Positions 17,640 through 29,845 are shown, numbered from the stretch's first letter. The stretch: 64,000 nt of DNA from Pedococcus sp031456495 (GCF_031456495.1 NZ_JAVDUW010000003.1:744001-808000); one strand, 5' to 3'. Numbers and translations are program-made. The notes: generated from the sequence alone by a model not told the origin.

Positions 17640-18519
17640 CAGTGGCCTCCCGACCGCGGTGCGCCGACGGCGTCGTCGGGCACCCGGCACAGCCCGTTCG
17701 AGAACGCGTCCCAGCGCACCCGGTCGCCGCGGAACACCGGTCCCTCGACGCAGGAGCGCACCATCCGGGTCAGCCCGTCGTCGCCGACCACGGGCATGAC
17801 GCAGGTCATGCACACGCCCACGCCGCAGGCCATCGACTCCTCGACGGCGACGTGGGCCGTGGCGCCCTCGGCGGCCGCCACGTCGGTGATCGAGCGCAGC
17901 ATCCCCATCGGGCCGCAGCCGTAGACGTTCCCGCCCCCGCCGGCGCGGCGGATCGCCTCGGGCAGCACGTCGGACACCCAGCCGCGGGTCCCCTCGGACC
18001 CGTCGTCGGTCGTCACGGTGACGCCGTGGGCGACCTCGCGGGCCTCCTCGACCCCGAACAGCTTCGCGGCCGTGGCGGCCCCGAGGACCACCTCGACGTG
18101 GCAGCCCCGGGCGCGCAGCGACCGGGCCAGCCAGGCGAGGGGCGCGCTGCCGTAGCCGCCGCCGACGAGGACGCAGCCCACGGGCTCCTGGGGCACCGGG
18201 AACTCGCGACCGAGCGGGCCGATCACGTCGACCTCGTCGCCGGCGCGCAGGCCCGCCAGCCACTCCGTGCCGGCGCCGACGGGCGAGATGACGACGTCGA
18301 CCGTGTCGGTCGCCGGGTCGGCGCGGTGGATGGAGAAGCAGCGCCGGAGCAGGTTCGCGCTCGTCGGGCCGCCGACCGCCAGGGCGACGAAGTGGCCGGG
18401 CCTGGCGTGCTCGGCCAGCCCGGGCACCTCGAAGGTGAGGTGGTGGTAGGCGCCGACACGCTCCGTGGACACGAGCCGTCCCGTCCCCTGCACGACCCGG
18501 GTGTCCTGGGCGACGTCGC

Positions 18520-18523
<4 letters not shown>
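17639..18523 (-). CDS. pyrK: Dihydroorotate dehydrogenase electron-transfer subunit PyrK
   Basis: A 294-residue FAD and [2Fe-2S] protein that passes electrons from PyrD to NAD+. The N-terminal FAD domain contains RCFSIHRADP and an NAD-binding GGGYGSAPL. The C-terminal iron-sulfur motif has four cysteines in ACGVGVCMTC (three) and RSCVEG, near residues 230-260. The GTG start overlaps the carB stop (GTGA) and the stop overlaps pyrD (TGATG). The three proteins should therefore be made in coupled amounts. Confidence 0.95.
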
Positions 18524-21821
<3,298 letters not shown>

Positions 21822-21825
<4 letters not shown>

Positions 21826-23024
21826 GCGCGGTGTCCCTTCTCCTTGTGGCCCTGCATGAGGGAGATGAAGCGGTCGAACAGGTAGGCCGCGTCGTGCGGG
21901 CCTGCTGCCGCCTCGGGGTGGTACTGCACCGAGTACGCCGGCAGGTCGAGGCACTCCAGTCCCTCGACCACGTCGTCGTTGAGGCACACGTGCGAGACCC
22001 GCACCCGCCCGTATGCCGTGCCGTCCGCGGCGTCGCTGGGCGCCTGCACGCCCTCCGGGTCGAGCGGGGCGTCGACGGCGAAGCCGTGGTTGTGCGCCGT
22101 CACCTCGACCTTGCGCGTCGACCGGTCCATGACCGGCTGGTTGATCCCGCGGTGGCCGTACTTGAGCTTGTAGGTGCCGAAGCCCAGCGCCCGGCCGAGC
22201 AGCTGGTTGCCGAAACAGATCCCGAAGAACGGGATGCGGGCTGCGAGCACCTCGCGCAGCACCGCGACCTCGGCGTCGGCCGTGGCCGGGTCGCCGGGGC
22301 CGTTGGAGAAGAAGACGCCGTCCGGGCCGTGCTCGCCGCCCACCCGGCGCACCTGCTCGAACGTCGTGGTCGCCGGCAGGACGTGCACCTCGATGCCGTG
22401 CTGCGCCATGAGCGCCGGCGTCATCGACTTGATGCCGAGGTCGACGGCCGCGACGGTGAACCGCTTCTCCCCCACCGCGGGCACGACGTACGGCTCGCGG
22501 GTGGTGACCTCGGCCGCGAGGGCCGCACCCTGCATGAGCGGGGAGGAGACCACCTCGGCGACGAGCGACTCGACCGGCTCGGAGGCCCGGTCCCCGGAGA
22601 AGATCCCGACCCGCATGGCGCCGCGCTCGCGCAGGTGGCGGGTCAGCGCACGGGTGTCGATGCCGCTGATCCCGACGACACCCTGGGCCGCGAGGTCGTC
22701 CTCGAGCGACTGCTGGGAGCGCCAGTTCGAGGGCCGCAGGGCGGGGTCGCGGACGACGTAGCCGGCCACCCAGATGCGCCGGGACTCGGGGTCCTCGTCG
22801 TTGACGCCGGTGTTGCCGACGTGCGGGGCGGTCATGACGACGACCTGGCGGTGGTAGCTCGGGTCGGTGAGGGTCTCCTGGTAGCCGGTCATGCCGGTCG
22901 AGAAGACGGCCTCGCCGACCGTGCTGCCGGTGGCGCCGTAGGCCTCGCCACGGAAGACCCGGCCGTCCTCGAGCACCAGCACGGCGTCGTCGCGGTCGAG
23001 GTCCAGCTGTGCGGCCACACTCAT
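21822..23024 (-). CDS. carA: Carbamoyl-phosphate synthase small (glutaminase) subunit
   Basis: Class I glutamine amidotransferase subunit (400 residues) that feeds ammonia to CarB. The N-terminal domain has FSTGMTGYQETLTDPSY. The glutaminase domain has the nucleophile Cys in FFGICFGNQLLGRALG (near 275) and the catalytic His-Pro-Glu in YSVQYHPEAAAGPHD. The ATG at 23024 overlaps the stop of the upstream PH-like gene (ATGA). Start chosen by this overlap and normal length. Confidence 0.97.
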
Positions 23025-23695
23025 CGGGTGGTCCCTCCTTCGGGTGCCGTGGGCTCGCGCCCCTGCTCGGTGTCTGTGTCGGTGTCTACGTCGGTGTCGG
23101 TCTCGTCTGCGCCGGTGCCCGCCGCTGGTGCCGGCGCCGGGTCCGGCGTCTCGGCGGCCTCGCTGCTGTGCCACCACAGCGCGGACTCGACCCGGTCGAC
23201 GTCGGCGCGGTAGCGCGGGTGGAAGCCGGTCTCGTAGACGGCGCCGTCCTCGGCGCGCCACTGCAGGACGAGCAGCCGGTTGGCGCCGAGGAACTTCCCG
23301 GCCATGCCCCGGTCGCGGCGCACGCTGACCAGGCGGCTGCCCGGCACGACGACCGTCGACTCGCCCTGGCGGTCGATCCGCACCAGCTGGTCGGGGTTTC
23401 CGCGGCTGACCGTGAGGGTCGCGCGGGACCGGTTGCCCAGGCCCTCGACGGCGACGCGCTCGAGCCGGCTCTCCGCGGTCGTCGTGCTGATGTACGTGCC
23501 CTCCACCACGAGGCTGTGCCCGCGCTGGTCGTCCAGGGCAGGGGCGGCCGGTGCCGCGTCCTCGGTGCGGTGCCGCTCGACGGCGATGACCGCCGAGGCG
23601 TTGCGCCGGCGCTTGCGCAGCCACGCGGCATACAGCAGGGCGTAGACCAGGCCGAGGGCCACGAGCATGACCCCCACCGCCTGAAGTCGCGTCAC
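23021..23695 (-). CDS. PH-like single-span membrane protein embedded in the pyr operon
   Basis: A 224-residue protein of unproven function found at this place in many actinobacterial pyr operons. One N-terminal membrane helix (VGVMLVALGLVYALLYAAWL, near 7-26) is followed by a basic stop-transfer segment RKRRR. A beta-rich, PH-like domain follows (VVEGTYISTTTAESRLERV to RLLVLQWRAEDGAVYETGF). The tail after residue 185 is a low-complexity Asp/Thr/Ala run (for example TDTDVDTDTDTE). It overlaps pyrC (GTGA) and carA (ATGA), so it is stoichiometrically locked into the pathway. A scaffold or membrane tether for pyrimidine enzymes is possible, but this is speculation. Confidence 0.8.
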   Translation of the reverse strand: MTRLQAVGVMLVALGLVYALLYAAWLRKRRRNASAVIAVERHRTEDAAPAAPALDDQRGHSLVVEGTYISTTTAESRLERVAVEGLGNRSRATLTVSRGNPDQLVRIDRQGESTVVVPGSRLVSVRRDRGMAGKFLGANRLLVLQWRAEDGAVYETGFHPRYRADVDRVESALWWHSSEAAETPDPAPAPAAGTGADETDTDVDTDTDTEQGREPTAPEGGTTR

Positions 23696-24981
23696 GCGAG
23701 GGCTCCCTTCTGGGCGGTGACCCGGCCGCGCAGGACGGTGGCGTGGACGGCACCCCGGAAGGTGCGCCCGTGCCACGGGTTGTTGCGCGACAGGGAGAGC
23801 GAGGCGCTCCGGTCGACGGTGACCTCGGCGGTCGGGTCGACGAGCGTGAGGTTGGCGGGCGACCCGGGCTCCAGCGGCCCGCCATGCCCGTCGAGCCCGG
23901 CGATGCGTGCCGGGTTGCCCGACATGACGCGGGCCACGCCGGCCCAGTCGAGCAGCCCCGACCCCACCATCACGTCGGACACCACCGACAGGGCCGTCTC
24001 GAGGCCGAGCATGCCGAACGCCGCGTCGACGAAGGCGTGCTCCTTGTCGTGCCGGGCGTGCGGGGCGTGGTCGGTGGCCACGGCGTCGATGGTGCCGTCC
24101 GCGAGCGCCGCGCGCAGGGCGTCGACGTCCTCCTGCGGGCGCAGCGGCGGGTTGACCTTGTACACCGGGTCGTAGCCGGCGAGCAGGTCGGTCGTGAGCA
24201 GCAGGTGGTGCGGCGTCACCTCGGCGGTGACGTCGATGCCCTGCGCCTTGGCCCAGCGGACCACCTCCACCGTCCCGGCGGTGGACACGTGGGCGACGTG
24301 GACGCGCGACCCGGTGTGCCGCGCCAGCATGACGTCGCGGGCGACGATGCTCTCCTCGGCGATGCCTGGCCACCCGGGCAGCCCGAGCCGGCCGGACAGC
24401 TCACCCTCGTGCGCGCAGGCCTGGCTGCTCGCGAGGTGCGGGTCCTGCGCGTGCTGCGAGACGACGCCGCCGAAGGCCCGGACGTACTCCAGGGCCCGGC
24501 GCATCACCCGCGAGTCGGCGACGCAGTGGCCGTCGTCGGAGAAGACGCGCACCGCGGCCCGGGACCGGTGCATGAGGCCGAGCTCGGCGAGCTCCTCGCC
24601 GGCCAGGCCCTTGGTGACGGCGCCGACGGGCACGACGTCGACGAGCCCGGCGGCCCGGCCGAGGTCGAGGATGCGCTCCGCCGCCTCGGCGGTGTCGGTC
24701 ACGGGCGTGGTGTTGGCCATGGCCAGGACGGCGGTGTAGCCACCGACCGCTGCGGCGGCCGACCCGGACGCGATCGTCTCGGCGTCCTCGCGGCCGGGCT
24801 CACGGAGGTGGGTGTGCAGGTCGACCAGGCCCGGCAGGGCGACCAGCCCGTCGGCATCGAGCACGTCCGCGCCCCTGGCGGAGCGGATCGAGCCGACCTG
24901 CGTCACGACGCCGTCCTCGACCAGCAGGTCCTGGGCTCCCTGTCCGAGCAGGTCGGCCCCGGTCACGAGCAGCGCGGGCAT
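23692..24981 (-). CDS. pyrC: Dihydroorotase
   Basis: Cyclises carbamoyl aspartate to dihydroorotate (429 residues, class I type). Metal-binding HTHLREPG (near 59-66) and DHAPH (near 302-306) are intact. The substrate segments MANTTPVTDT and HVAHVSTAGTVEVVRWAK are also present. The class I form often associates with aspartate carbamoyltransferase; pyrB is directly upstream, overlapping by TGATG. The ATG at 24981 gives the homologue-like start MPALLVTGADLL. Confidence 0.96.
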   Translation of the reverse strand: MPALLVTGADLLGQGAQDLLVEDGVVTQVGSIRSARGADVLDADGLVALPGLVDLHTHLREPGREDAETIASGSAAAAVGGYTAVLAMANTTPVTDTAEAAERILDLGRAAGLVDVVPVGAVTKGLAGEELAELGLMHRSRAAVRVFSDDGHCVADSRVMRRALEYVRAFGGVVSQHAQDPHLASSQACAHEGELSGRLGLPGWPGIAEESIVARDVMLARHTGSRVHVAHVSTAGTVEVVRWAKAQGIDVTAEVTPHHLLLTTDLLAGYDPVYKVNPPLRPQEDVDALRAALADGTIDAVATDHAPHARHDKEHAFVDAAFGMLGLETALSVVSDVMVGSGLLDWAGVARVMSGNPARIAGLDGHGGPLEPGSPANLTLVDPTAEVTVDRSASLSLSRNNPWHGRTFRGAVHATVLRGRVTAQKGALA

Positions 24982-26066
24982 CAGGCGTCCTCTCCTTCGC
25001 TTCCGGTGCCGGTCCCGGCACTCCTCGGCGCTGCGGTCCTCGCTCGTGCCTCGCTCGTGTCCTCGCGCTGTTCGTCGTTGCCGGCCAGCAGGTGGTAGAG
25101 CACGGACATCCGCACCGCCACCCCCGCGCTGACCTGGTCGAGCACGAGGCTCTGGGCGGCGTCGGCGGCGTCGGCCGCGATCTCCAGGCCGCGGTTCATC
25201 GGACCCGGATGGCAGATGACGGCGTCGGGGTTGGCTGCGGTGAGCGCGTCGAGCCGGGCGCGGGTCAGGCCGTAGCCGACGGTGTACTCGCGGGCCGTCG
25301 GGAAGAACCCACCGCTCATCCGCTCGCGCTGCACCCGCAGCATCATCACCGCGTCGGCCGTCGGAAGGACTGCGTCGAGGTCGTGGCTGAGCGCGAACCC
25401 GTCCCGCTCCGACCAGGCCCGGATGCCGCTCGGCATCAGCGTCGGCGGTGCGACGAGGGTGACCTTCGCGCCCAGCGTTCGCAGGGTGATGAGGTTCGAG
25501 CGCACCACCCGCGAGTGGGTGAGGTCGCCGACGATCGCGACGTGCCGCCCCTCGAGGCTGCCGAGCCGGTGCTCCATCGTGTACGCGTCGAGCAGGGCCT
25601 GCGTCGGGTGCTCGTGGGTGCCGTCCCCGGCGTTGACGACGTGGGCGTCGACCCACTGGCTGACCTGGTGGGCGGCGCCGCTGGCGGAGTGCCGGATGAC
25701 CAGGGCGTCCACACCCATGGCGGCCACGGTCATCACCGTGTCGCGCAGCGACTCGCCCTTGGAGGTCGAGGAGCCCTTGCCGCTGATGTTGATGACGTCC
25801 GCGGAGAGCCACTTGCCGGCGATCTCGAAGCTGCTGCGCGTCCGGGTGGAGTCCTCGAAGAAGAGGTTCACCACCGTGCGGCCGCGCAGGGTGGGGAGCT
25901 TCTTGACCTCGCGCTTCTGCACGGCGTGCATCTCGGCGGCGGTGTCGAGCAGCTCGCGCACCTGCTCGCGGCTCAGGTCGGCCGAGGACAGCAGGTGCCG
26001 GCGCGGGCGTGCCGTGGCGGCGCCGCCCGTCGTGGCGCTGCCCGCGGTCGTGGCGGTGGTGGTCAT
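24981..26066 (-). CDS. pyrB: Aspartate carbamoyltransferase catalytic subunit
   Basis: Condenses carbamoyl phosphate and aspartate (361 residues). The carbamoyl-phosphate motif FFEDSTRTRSSFE (near 69-81), HPTQALLDAYTM, GDLTHSRVVRSN and HPGPMNRGLE are present. No pyrI regulatory subunit is encoded nearby, as usual for actinobacteria. The N-terminal Thr/Ala-rich 20 residues and C-terminal 35 residues (ARARTAAPRSAGTGTGSEG) are low-complexity extensions. The ATG overlaps the pyrR stop (ATGA). Confidence 0.96.
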   Translation of the reverse strand: MTTTATTAGSATTGGAATARPRRHLLSSADLSREQVRELLDTAAEMHAVQKREVKKLPTLRGRTVVNLFFEDSTRTRSSFEIAGKWLSADVINISGKGSSTSKGESLRDTVMTVAAMGVDALVIRHSASGAAHQVSQWVDAHVVNAGDGTHEHPTQALLDAYTMEHRLGSLEGRHVAIVGDLTHSRVVRSNLITLRTLGAKVTLVAPPTLMPSGIRAWSERDGFALSHDLDAVLPTADAVMMLRVQRERMSGGFFPTAREYTVGYGLTRARLDALTAANPDAVICHPGPMNRGLEIAADAADAAQSLVLDQVSAGVAVRMSVLYHLLAGNDEQREDTSEARARTAAPRSAGTGTGSEGEDA

Positions 26067-26701
26067 CGGGGCTCCCCTCCGGCGATGGTGACCTGGTCCT
26101 CGACGCCGTCCGGCTCGGCGAGCCGGACCCGGACCTTCTCGCTGCTCGAGGTGGGCAGGTTCTTGCCGACGTGGTCGGCGCGGATCGGCAGCTCGCGGTG
26201 GCCGCGGTCGACGAGCACGGCGAGCCGGACGACCCGCGGGCGGCCCAGGTCCGAGAGGGCGTCGAGAGCGGCCCGCACGGTGCGGCCCGAGTACAGGACG
26301 TCGTCGACCAGTACGACGACCTTGTCGTCGATGCCCGTGGCCGGGATGTCGGTGTGCATCGGGCTGCGGGTCGGCTGCCGGCGCAGGTCGTCGCGGTGCA
26401 TGGTGACGTCGAGCGCGCCGACCGCGACCGGGACGCCCTCGACCTCCTCGATGAGGGCCGCGAGCCGGTGGGCCAGCACCACGCCGCGGGTGGGGATGCC
26501 CAGCACGACGAGGTCGGCGGCACCCTTGTTGCGCTCGAGGATCTCGTGGGCGACGCGGCGCAGCACCCGGGAGACGTCGGCGGCGCTCATCACCGAGCGC
26601 TCGTCCGCAGCAGGGCTGGGGGAACCGGGTGCCGGAGGAGTGGCGGAGCCGGCGGGAGCGGAGGGCTCGACCGCGGCGGGTACAGCTGAGTCTGGACGCA
26701 T
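26063..26701 (-). CDS. pyrR: Pyrimidine operon regulator / uracil phosphoribosyltransferase PyrR
   Basis: First gene of the pyr operon. PyrR binds the operon leader RNA when UMP or UTP is high. The 212-residue product has a 38-residue Pro/Ala-rich N-terminal extension before the homologous part (VSRVLRRVAHEILERNKGA). The PRPP-binding motif VVVLVDDVLYSGRTVRAAL (near 127-145) and the basic RNA-binding region MHRDDLRRQ are clear. An internal in-frame ATG at codon 38 could give a protein of standard size. The ATG at 26701 fits the ribosome binding site inside the leader hairpin. Confidence 0.95.
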   Translation of the reverse strand: MRPDSAVPAAVEPSAPAGSATPPAPGSPSPAADERSVMSAADVSRVLRRVAHEILERNKGAADLVVLGIPTRGVVLAHRLAALIEEVEGVPVAVGALDVTMHRDDLRRQPTRSPMHTDIPATGIDDKVVVLVDDVLYSGRTVRAALDALSDLGRPRVVRLAVLVDRGHRELPIRADHVGKNLPTSSSEKVRVRLAEPDGVEDQVTIAGGEPR

Positions 26702-26705
26702 GACG

Positions 26706-26760
26706 GCGTCTGGACCTCCTTCCCTGCCTCACGGGACAGGTCGTTAAAGGATGTCGTTCG
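26706..26760 (-). promoter_or_regulatory. PyrR-binding leader element overlapping the ribosome binding site
   Basis: In the pyrR leader, a hairpin (26713-26742) pairs GACCT and GTCCC-type segments around the loop GTGAGGC, followed by AGGGAAGGAGG. The loop matches the PyrR-binding consensus (GAGGC with a downstream purine-rich strand), preceded by CCTTTAACGACC as in actinobacterial relatives. The purine-rich arm is the Shine-Dalgarno sequence about 12 nt before the ATG. PyrR binding should therefore block translation rather than trigger attenuation. No terminator stem is seen downstream. Confidence 0.75.
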
Positions 26761-26766
26761 GGAGCA

Positions 26767-26772
26767 ACTGTA
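26767..26772 (-). promoter_or_regulatory. Candidate -10 (TACAGT) of the pyr operon
   Basis: TACAGT places the transcript start near 26760, giving a 59-nt leader that contains exactly the PyrR-binding hairpin and the ribosome binding site. Confidence 0.5.
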
Positions 26773-26867
26773 ACGGGTCGGCTCGTGGAGGTGCGACGCG
26801 GCCCACCAGCAGGTAGGACCGAGGGGGTCCCGACCGGGACCTCGAGTCGACACCGACAGGAGAGACG

Positions 26868-27743
26868 ATGACGAGCACCCCGACCGTCGCCGTGCTGGGC
26901 ACGGGCATCATGGGCGCAGGGATGGCCCGCAGCCTGCGCCGCGCCGACCTGCCCGTCCGCGTGTGGAACCGCAGCCGGGACAAGGCCGAGCCGCTCGCGC
27001 AGGCCGGTGCCACCGTCAGCGACACCGCGGCCGAGGCCGTCGACGGTGCCGACGTCGTGGTCACCATGCTCTACGACCACGAGGCCGTCCGGTCGACGGT
27101 CGAGCAGTGCGCCGACGCGTTCGGGTCGGACACGGTCTGGCTGCAGGCGTCGACCGTCGGGGTCGCGGGCACCGAGGCGCTCGCGTCCCTCGCCGCCGGG
27201 CGGGGCATCGCGTTCCTCGACGCGCCGGTGCTTGGGACGAAGGACCCGGCCGAGAAGGGCGCCCTGGTCGTCCTGGTCTCCGGCGACCGGTCGCTGGCCG
27301 ACCGCGTGCAGCCGGTGCTCGACGCCGTCGGCTCACGGACCATGTGGGTCGGCGACGAGGCCGGCGCGGCGAGCCGGCTCAAGCTGGCGGTCAACTCGTG
27401 GGTCGCGACGATCAACGCCGGCGTCGGCCAGGCGCTGGCCCTGGCCGAGGGGCTGGGCGTCGACCCCCGGCTGTTCCTCGAGGCGATCGGCGGCGGCCCC
27501 ACGGACACGCCCTACGCCCAGCTCAAGGGCGGCCTCGTCCTCGAGCGCGCCTACTCCCCCGCGTTCGCCGTCGACAACGTCTCCAAGGACGTCGGGCTCA
27601 TGGTGGAGGCGGCGACGCAGGCAGGGGTGGACACGCGCGTGCTCGAGGCGCTGGCCGCGGCCTACGCGCGCGCCTCCGAGCAGGGGCACGGCGGGGACGA
27701 CATGGCGGCGGTCGCCGAGGTGTTCCGCGTGCACCGGGACTGA
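26868..27743 (+). CDS. NAD(P)-dependent beta-hydroxyacid dehydrogenase family oxidoreductase
   Basis: A 291-residue member of the 3-hydroxyisobutyrate dehydrogenase family. The Rossmann dinucleotide motif is VAVLGTGIMGAGMARSL (near 7-23) and the following Arg (VWNRSRDKA) suggests NADP preference. The substrate motif FLDAPVLGTKDPAEKGALVV and the catalytic Lys in SRLKLAVNSW (near 170) are present. The family includes succinic semialdehyde/glyoxylate reductases and imine reductases, so the substrate is open. AGGAGAG precedes the ATG. It is divergent from pyrR and monocistronic. Confidence 0.88.
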   Translation: MTSTPTVAVLGTGIMGAGMARSLRRADLPVRVWNRSRDKAEPLAQAGATVSDTAAEAVDGADVVVTMLYDHEAVRSTVEQCADAFGSDTVWLQASTVGVAGTEALASLAAGRGIAFLDAPVLGTKDPAEKGALVVLVSGDRSLADRVQPVLDAVGSRTMWVGDEAGAASRLKLAVNSWVATINAGVGQALALAEGLGVDPRLFLEAIGGGPTDTPYAQLKGGLVLERAYSPAFAVDNVSKDVGLMVEAATQAGVDTRVLEALAAAYARASEQGHGGDDMAAVAEVFRVHRD

Positions 27744-27750
27744 CGGGGTG

Positions 27751-27793
27751 GCCCGTGGCGCGTAGTCCTTCGGCATGATGACGCGCCGCGGGC
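27751..27793 (+). terminator. Possible terminator after the dehydrogenase gene
   Basis: Inverted repeat 27751-27762 / 27782-27793 (12 bp with one mismatch, 19-nt loop) immediately after the stop codon. No T-run follows. Confidence 0.4.
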
Positions 27794-27894
27794 GCACGAG
27801 GACCGTGTGACGTGGACTGCCCGCGGTGAAGGGTCACGAGCGATCCGTCAGGGGGTCGCACCCCGTGGCCCCGCTCACCCCCAGGAGCACCACC

Positions 27895-28845
27895 ATGCAC
27901 AGGATCGGACTGCTGCGACGCCTGGCCCTCGCCGTCGCCGGAACCACTGCCCTCGCCATCCCCGTCGCCCTCGCCCCGTCGGCCTCCGCCCAGACCACCC
28001 CGGTCACCTGGCACGTCCGGGTGGGAGCCGAGTCGCCCGACATGGCCGTCAGCGCGATGGCCTTCCTGCCCAAGGAGGTCTGGGTCGACGCCGGCGACAC
28101 GGTCCACTGGACCGCCGGCAGCGCCGAGCCGCACACGGTCACCTTCCTCGCGCCGGGCGCGTCGCTGACCCCGTTCAACCCCTTCGACCCCACGCAGGTC
28201 AGCAGGCAGGGCGGCACGACGGAGGACGGCACGGCATACACGAACTCGGGGATCATGGCGACGCAGCCGATCTTCACGTTCACCGACCCGGCCACCAGCT
28301 ACGACCTGACCTTCCCGACGGTCGGGAGCTACACCTACTACTGCCTCGTGCACGGCGAGATGATGTCGGGCACGGTCCACGTGCGGGCGGCGGGCACGCC
28401 CTACCCGTACACGCAGCAGGACTACAACCGGGTCGGGAACGCCGAGGCTGCGGCGGACCTCGCCGCGGGCCGCGACGCCTGGCGGGCGTCGAAGCAGGCG
28501 CACGCGACCACCGGCCACTCGGTCGAGGTCGGCATCGACGGTGACGGGTTCTCCGTGATGCGGTTCGTGCGCGACCACGTCGTCGTCCACGTGGGTGACA
28601 CCGTCTCGTTCACCACCATGGGCGAGGCACCGCACACCGTCACGTTCGGGCAGGAGCCGCCCATCCCGGCCTTGTTCGGGCCCTCGGGCGACCCCGCGCA
28701 CTTCGCCGGCGGCGACCTGAACAGCGGCCTGCTCGCACCGGGCGTCCCGTTCTCCGTGACCTTCACGGCGACGGGCACCTTCCACTACATCTGCGCCATC
28801 CACGACGGGATGGGCATGGTCGGGGACGTCCTCGTCGAGCCCTGA
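27895..28845 (+). CDS. Secreted two-domain cupredoxin-like protein
   Basis: A 316-residue protein with a clear Sec signal peptide (basic MHRIGLLRR, hydrophobic core, cleavage after ASA near residue 31). Two plastocyanin/amicyanin-type domains follow. Domain 1 has the copper His in AEPHTVTF and the C-x2-H-x3-M cluster in YYCLVHGEMM. Domain 2 has EAPHTVTF and YICAIHDGMGM. A full set of type 1 copper ligands is thus visible in both. An Ala-rich linker (near 165-185) joins them. It probably acts as an extracytoplasmic electron carrier or copper-binding protein. GGAG precedes the ATG, and no partner oxidase is encoded nearby. Confidence 0.85.
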   Translation: MHRIGLLRRLALAVAGTTALAIPVALAPSASAQTTPVTWHVRVGAESPDMAVSAMAFLPKEVWVDAGDTVHWTAGSAEPHTVTFLAPGASLTPFNPFDPTQVSRQGGTTEDGTAYTNSGIMATQPIFTFTDPATSYDLTFPTVGSYTYYCLVHGEMMSGTVHVRAAGTPYPYTQQDYNRVGNAEAAADLAAGRDAWRASKQAHATTGHSVEVGIDGDGFSVMRFVRDHVVVHVGDTVSFTTMGEAPHTVTFGQEPPIPALFGPSGDPAHFAGGDLNSGLLAPGVPFSVTFTATGTFHYICAIHDGMGMVGDVLVEP

Positions 28846-28878
28846 CCGGCCCGGCGGACGGGCCTGCCGCGGCCGGTC
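28844..28878. terminator. Bidirectional terminator between convergent genes
   Basis: GACCGGCC (28844-28851) pairs with GGCCGGTC (28871-28878). It fills the 38-bp gap between the convergent cupredoxin and GNAT genes. Confidence 0.5.
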
Positions 28879-28883
28879 GGGGC

Positions 28884-29423
28884 TCAGCCCAGGTGGCGCA
28901 CCATCGCCACCCGGCGACCGGACTGCGGCAGCCCGATCCGCTCCTCGGCGTCGAGCATCGGCGCCATCCACGCGGGTTCGGGCACCAGCTCGGTGAAGCC
29001 GAGGCGGGCGTACAACGGCCCGTTCCAGGCGATGTCGGCGAAGGTCCGCAGCGTGACGCGGTCGAAGCCCCTGGCCGCGGCCTCGGCGCACACCGCCTCC
29101 ACCAGGGCGGTGCCGATCCCCCGGCGGCCGTGGTCCGGGTGGACGGCCAGCTGCTCGAGGTGCGCCTTCACACCATGCGGTGCGTCGCCTGCCAGCACCA
29201 GCACGTGGGCGAACCCGACGACCGGGTCGCCGGCCACGAGCAGGAACCCCGGCTCGGCGGCCCGGGCCGCACCGCTGGGCGGCTCGCCCCACAGGCTGGT
29301 GTCCACGACAGGGTCGAACAGTCGGTCCGCGGCGGACTCCACCGCGGCCAGCTGCGGCAGGTCGGTGGCGGTCGCCGGCCGCACGGCACACCGGCTCGCG
29401 CGGTGCCCGGCATCGCCCGTCAC
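28884..29423 (-). CDS. GNAT-family N-acetyltransferase
   Basis: A 179-residue GNAT protein. The acetyl-CoA loop HPDHGRRGIGTALVEAVCAEA (near 98-118) and C-terminal NGPLYARLGFTELVPEP are typical. The acceptor substrate is unknown. The GTG at 29423 lies 7 bp after the nusB stop in the same direction, so it is probably the third gene of efp-nusB-GNAT. It converges with the cupredoxin gene. Confidence 0.85.
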   Translation of the reverse strand: MTGDAGHRASRCAVRPATATDLPQLAAVESAADRLFDPVVDTSLWGEPPSGAARAAEPGFLLVAGDPVVGFAHVLVLAGDAPHGVKAHLEQLAVHPDHGRRGIGTALVEAVCAEAAARGFDRVTLRTFADIAWNGPLYARLGFTELVPEPAWMAPMLDAEERIGLPQSGRRVAMVRHLG

Positions 29424-29430
29424 GGCAGGC

Positions 29431-29844
29431 TCAGGCGAGGGTGGGCTTGACCTCGGCCAGCCGGCCGAGCAGGCCGTTGACGAACTTGGGGCTGTCGTCG
29501 GTCGAGAGGCTGGTCGCGAGCTCGACGGCCTCGGAGATCGCCACGCCCTCGGGGACGTCGTCGCCGTAGAGCACCTCGAAGGCACCGAGCCGCAGGATCG
29601 CGCGGTCGACGCTCGGCATGCGCTCGAGCGACCAGCCCTGCGAGTACGTCGTCAGCAGCTCGTTGATGTCGGTCCAGTGGGCGACGACACCCTCGACGAG
29701 GTCGGCGGTGTACTGGTTGAGCGGCGCCTCGGTGACCGGCTTCGCGAGCCGCTCGGCGAGCAGGTCGCGGGCGTTGAGCCCGCGCTGCTCGGCCTCGAAG
29801 AGGATGTCGACGGCGCGCTTGCGCGCCTTGGAGCGAGCAGCCAC
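29431..29844 (-). CDS. nusB: Transcription antitermination factor NusB
   Basis: A 137-residue all-helical protein that, with NusE/S10, binds boxA RNA in rRNA antitermination. It begins ARSKARKRAVDILFEAEQRG and has SVDRAILRLGAFEVLYGDDV (near 84-103), AISEAVELA and FVNGLLGRL. The GTG start lies one base past the efp stop, so translation is tightly linked. The order efp-nusB is conserved in actinobacteria. Confidence 0.95.
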   Translation of the reverse strand: MAARSKARKRAVDILFEAEQRGLNARDLLAERLAKPVTEAPLNQYTADLVEGVVAHWTDINELLTTYSQGWSLERMPSVDRAILRLGAFEVLYGDDVPEGVAISEAVELATSLSTDDSPKFVNGLLGRLAEVKPTLA

Positions 29845-29845
29845 C

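Noticed and set aside
23060..23115. GTGTCGGTGTC-type repeats as a regulatory element
   Set aside because: They are in frame and encode the Asp/Thr low-complexity tail of the PH-like protein, so the coding explanation is sufficient.
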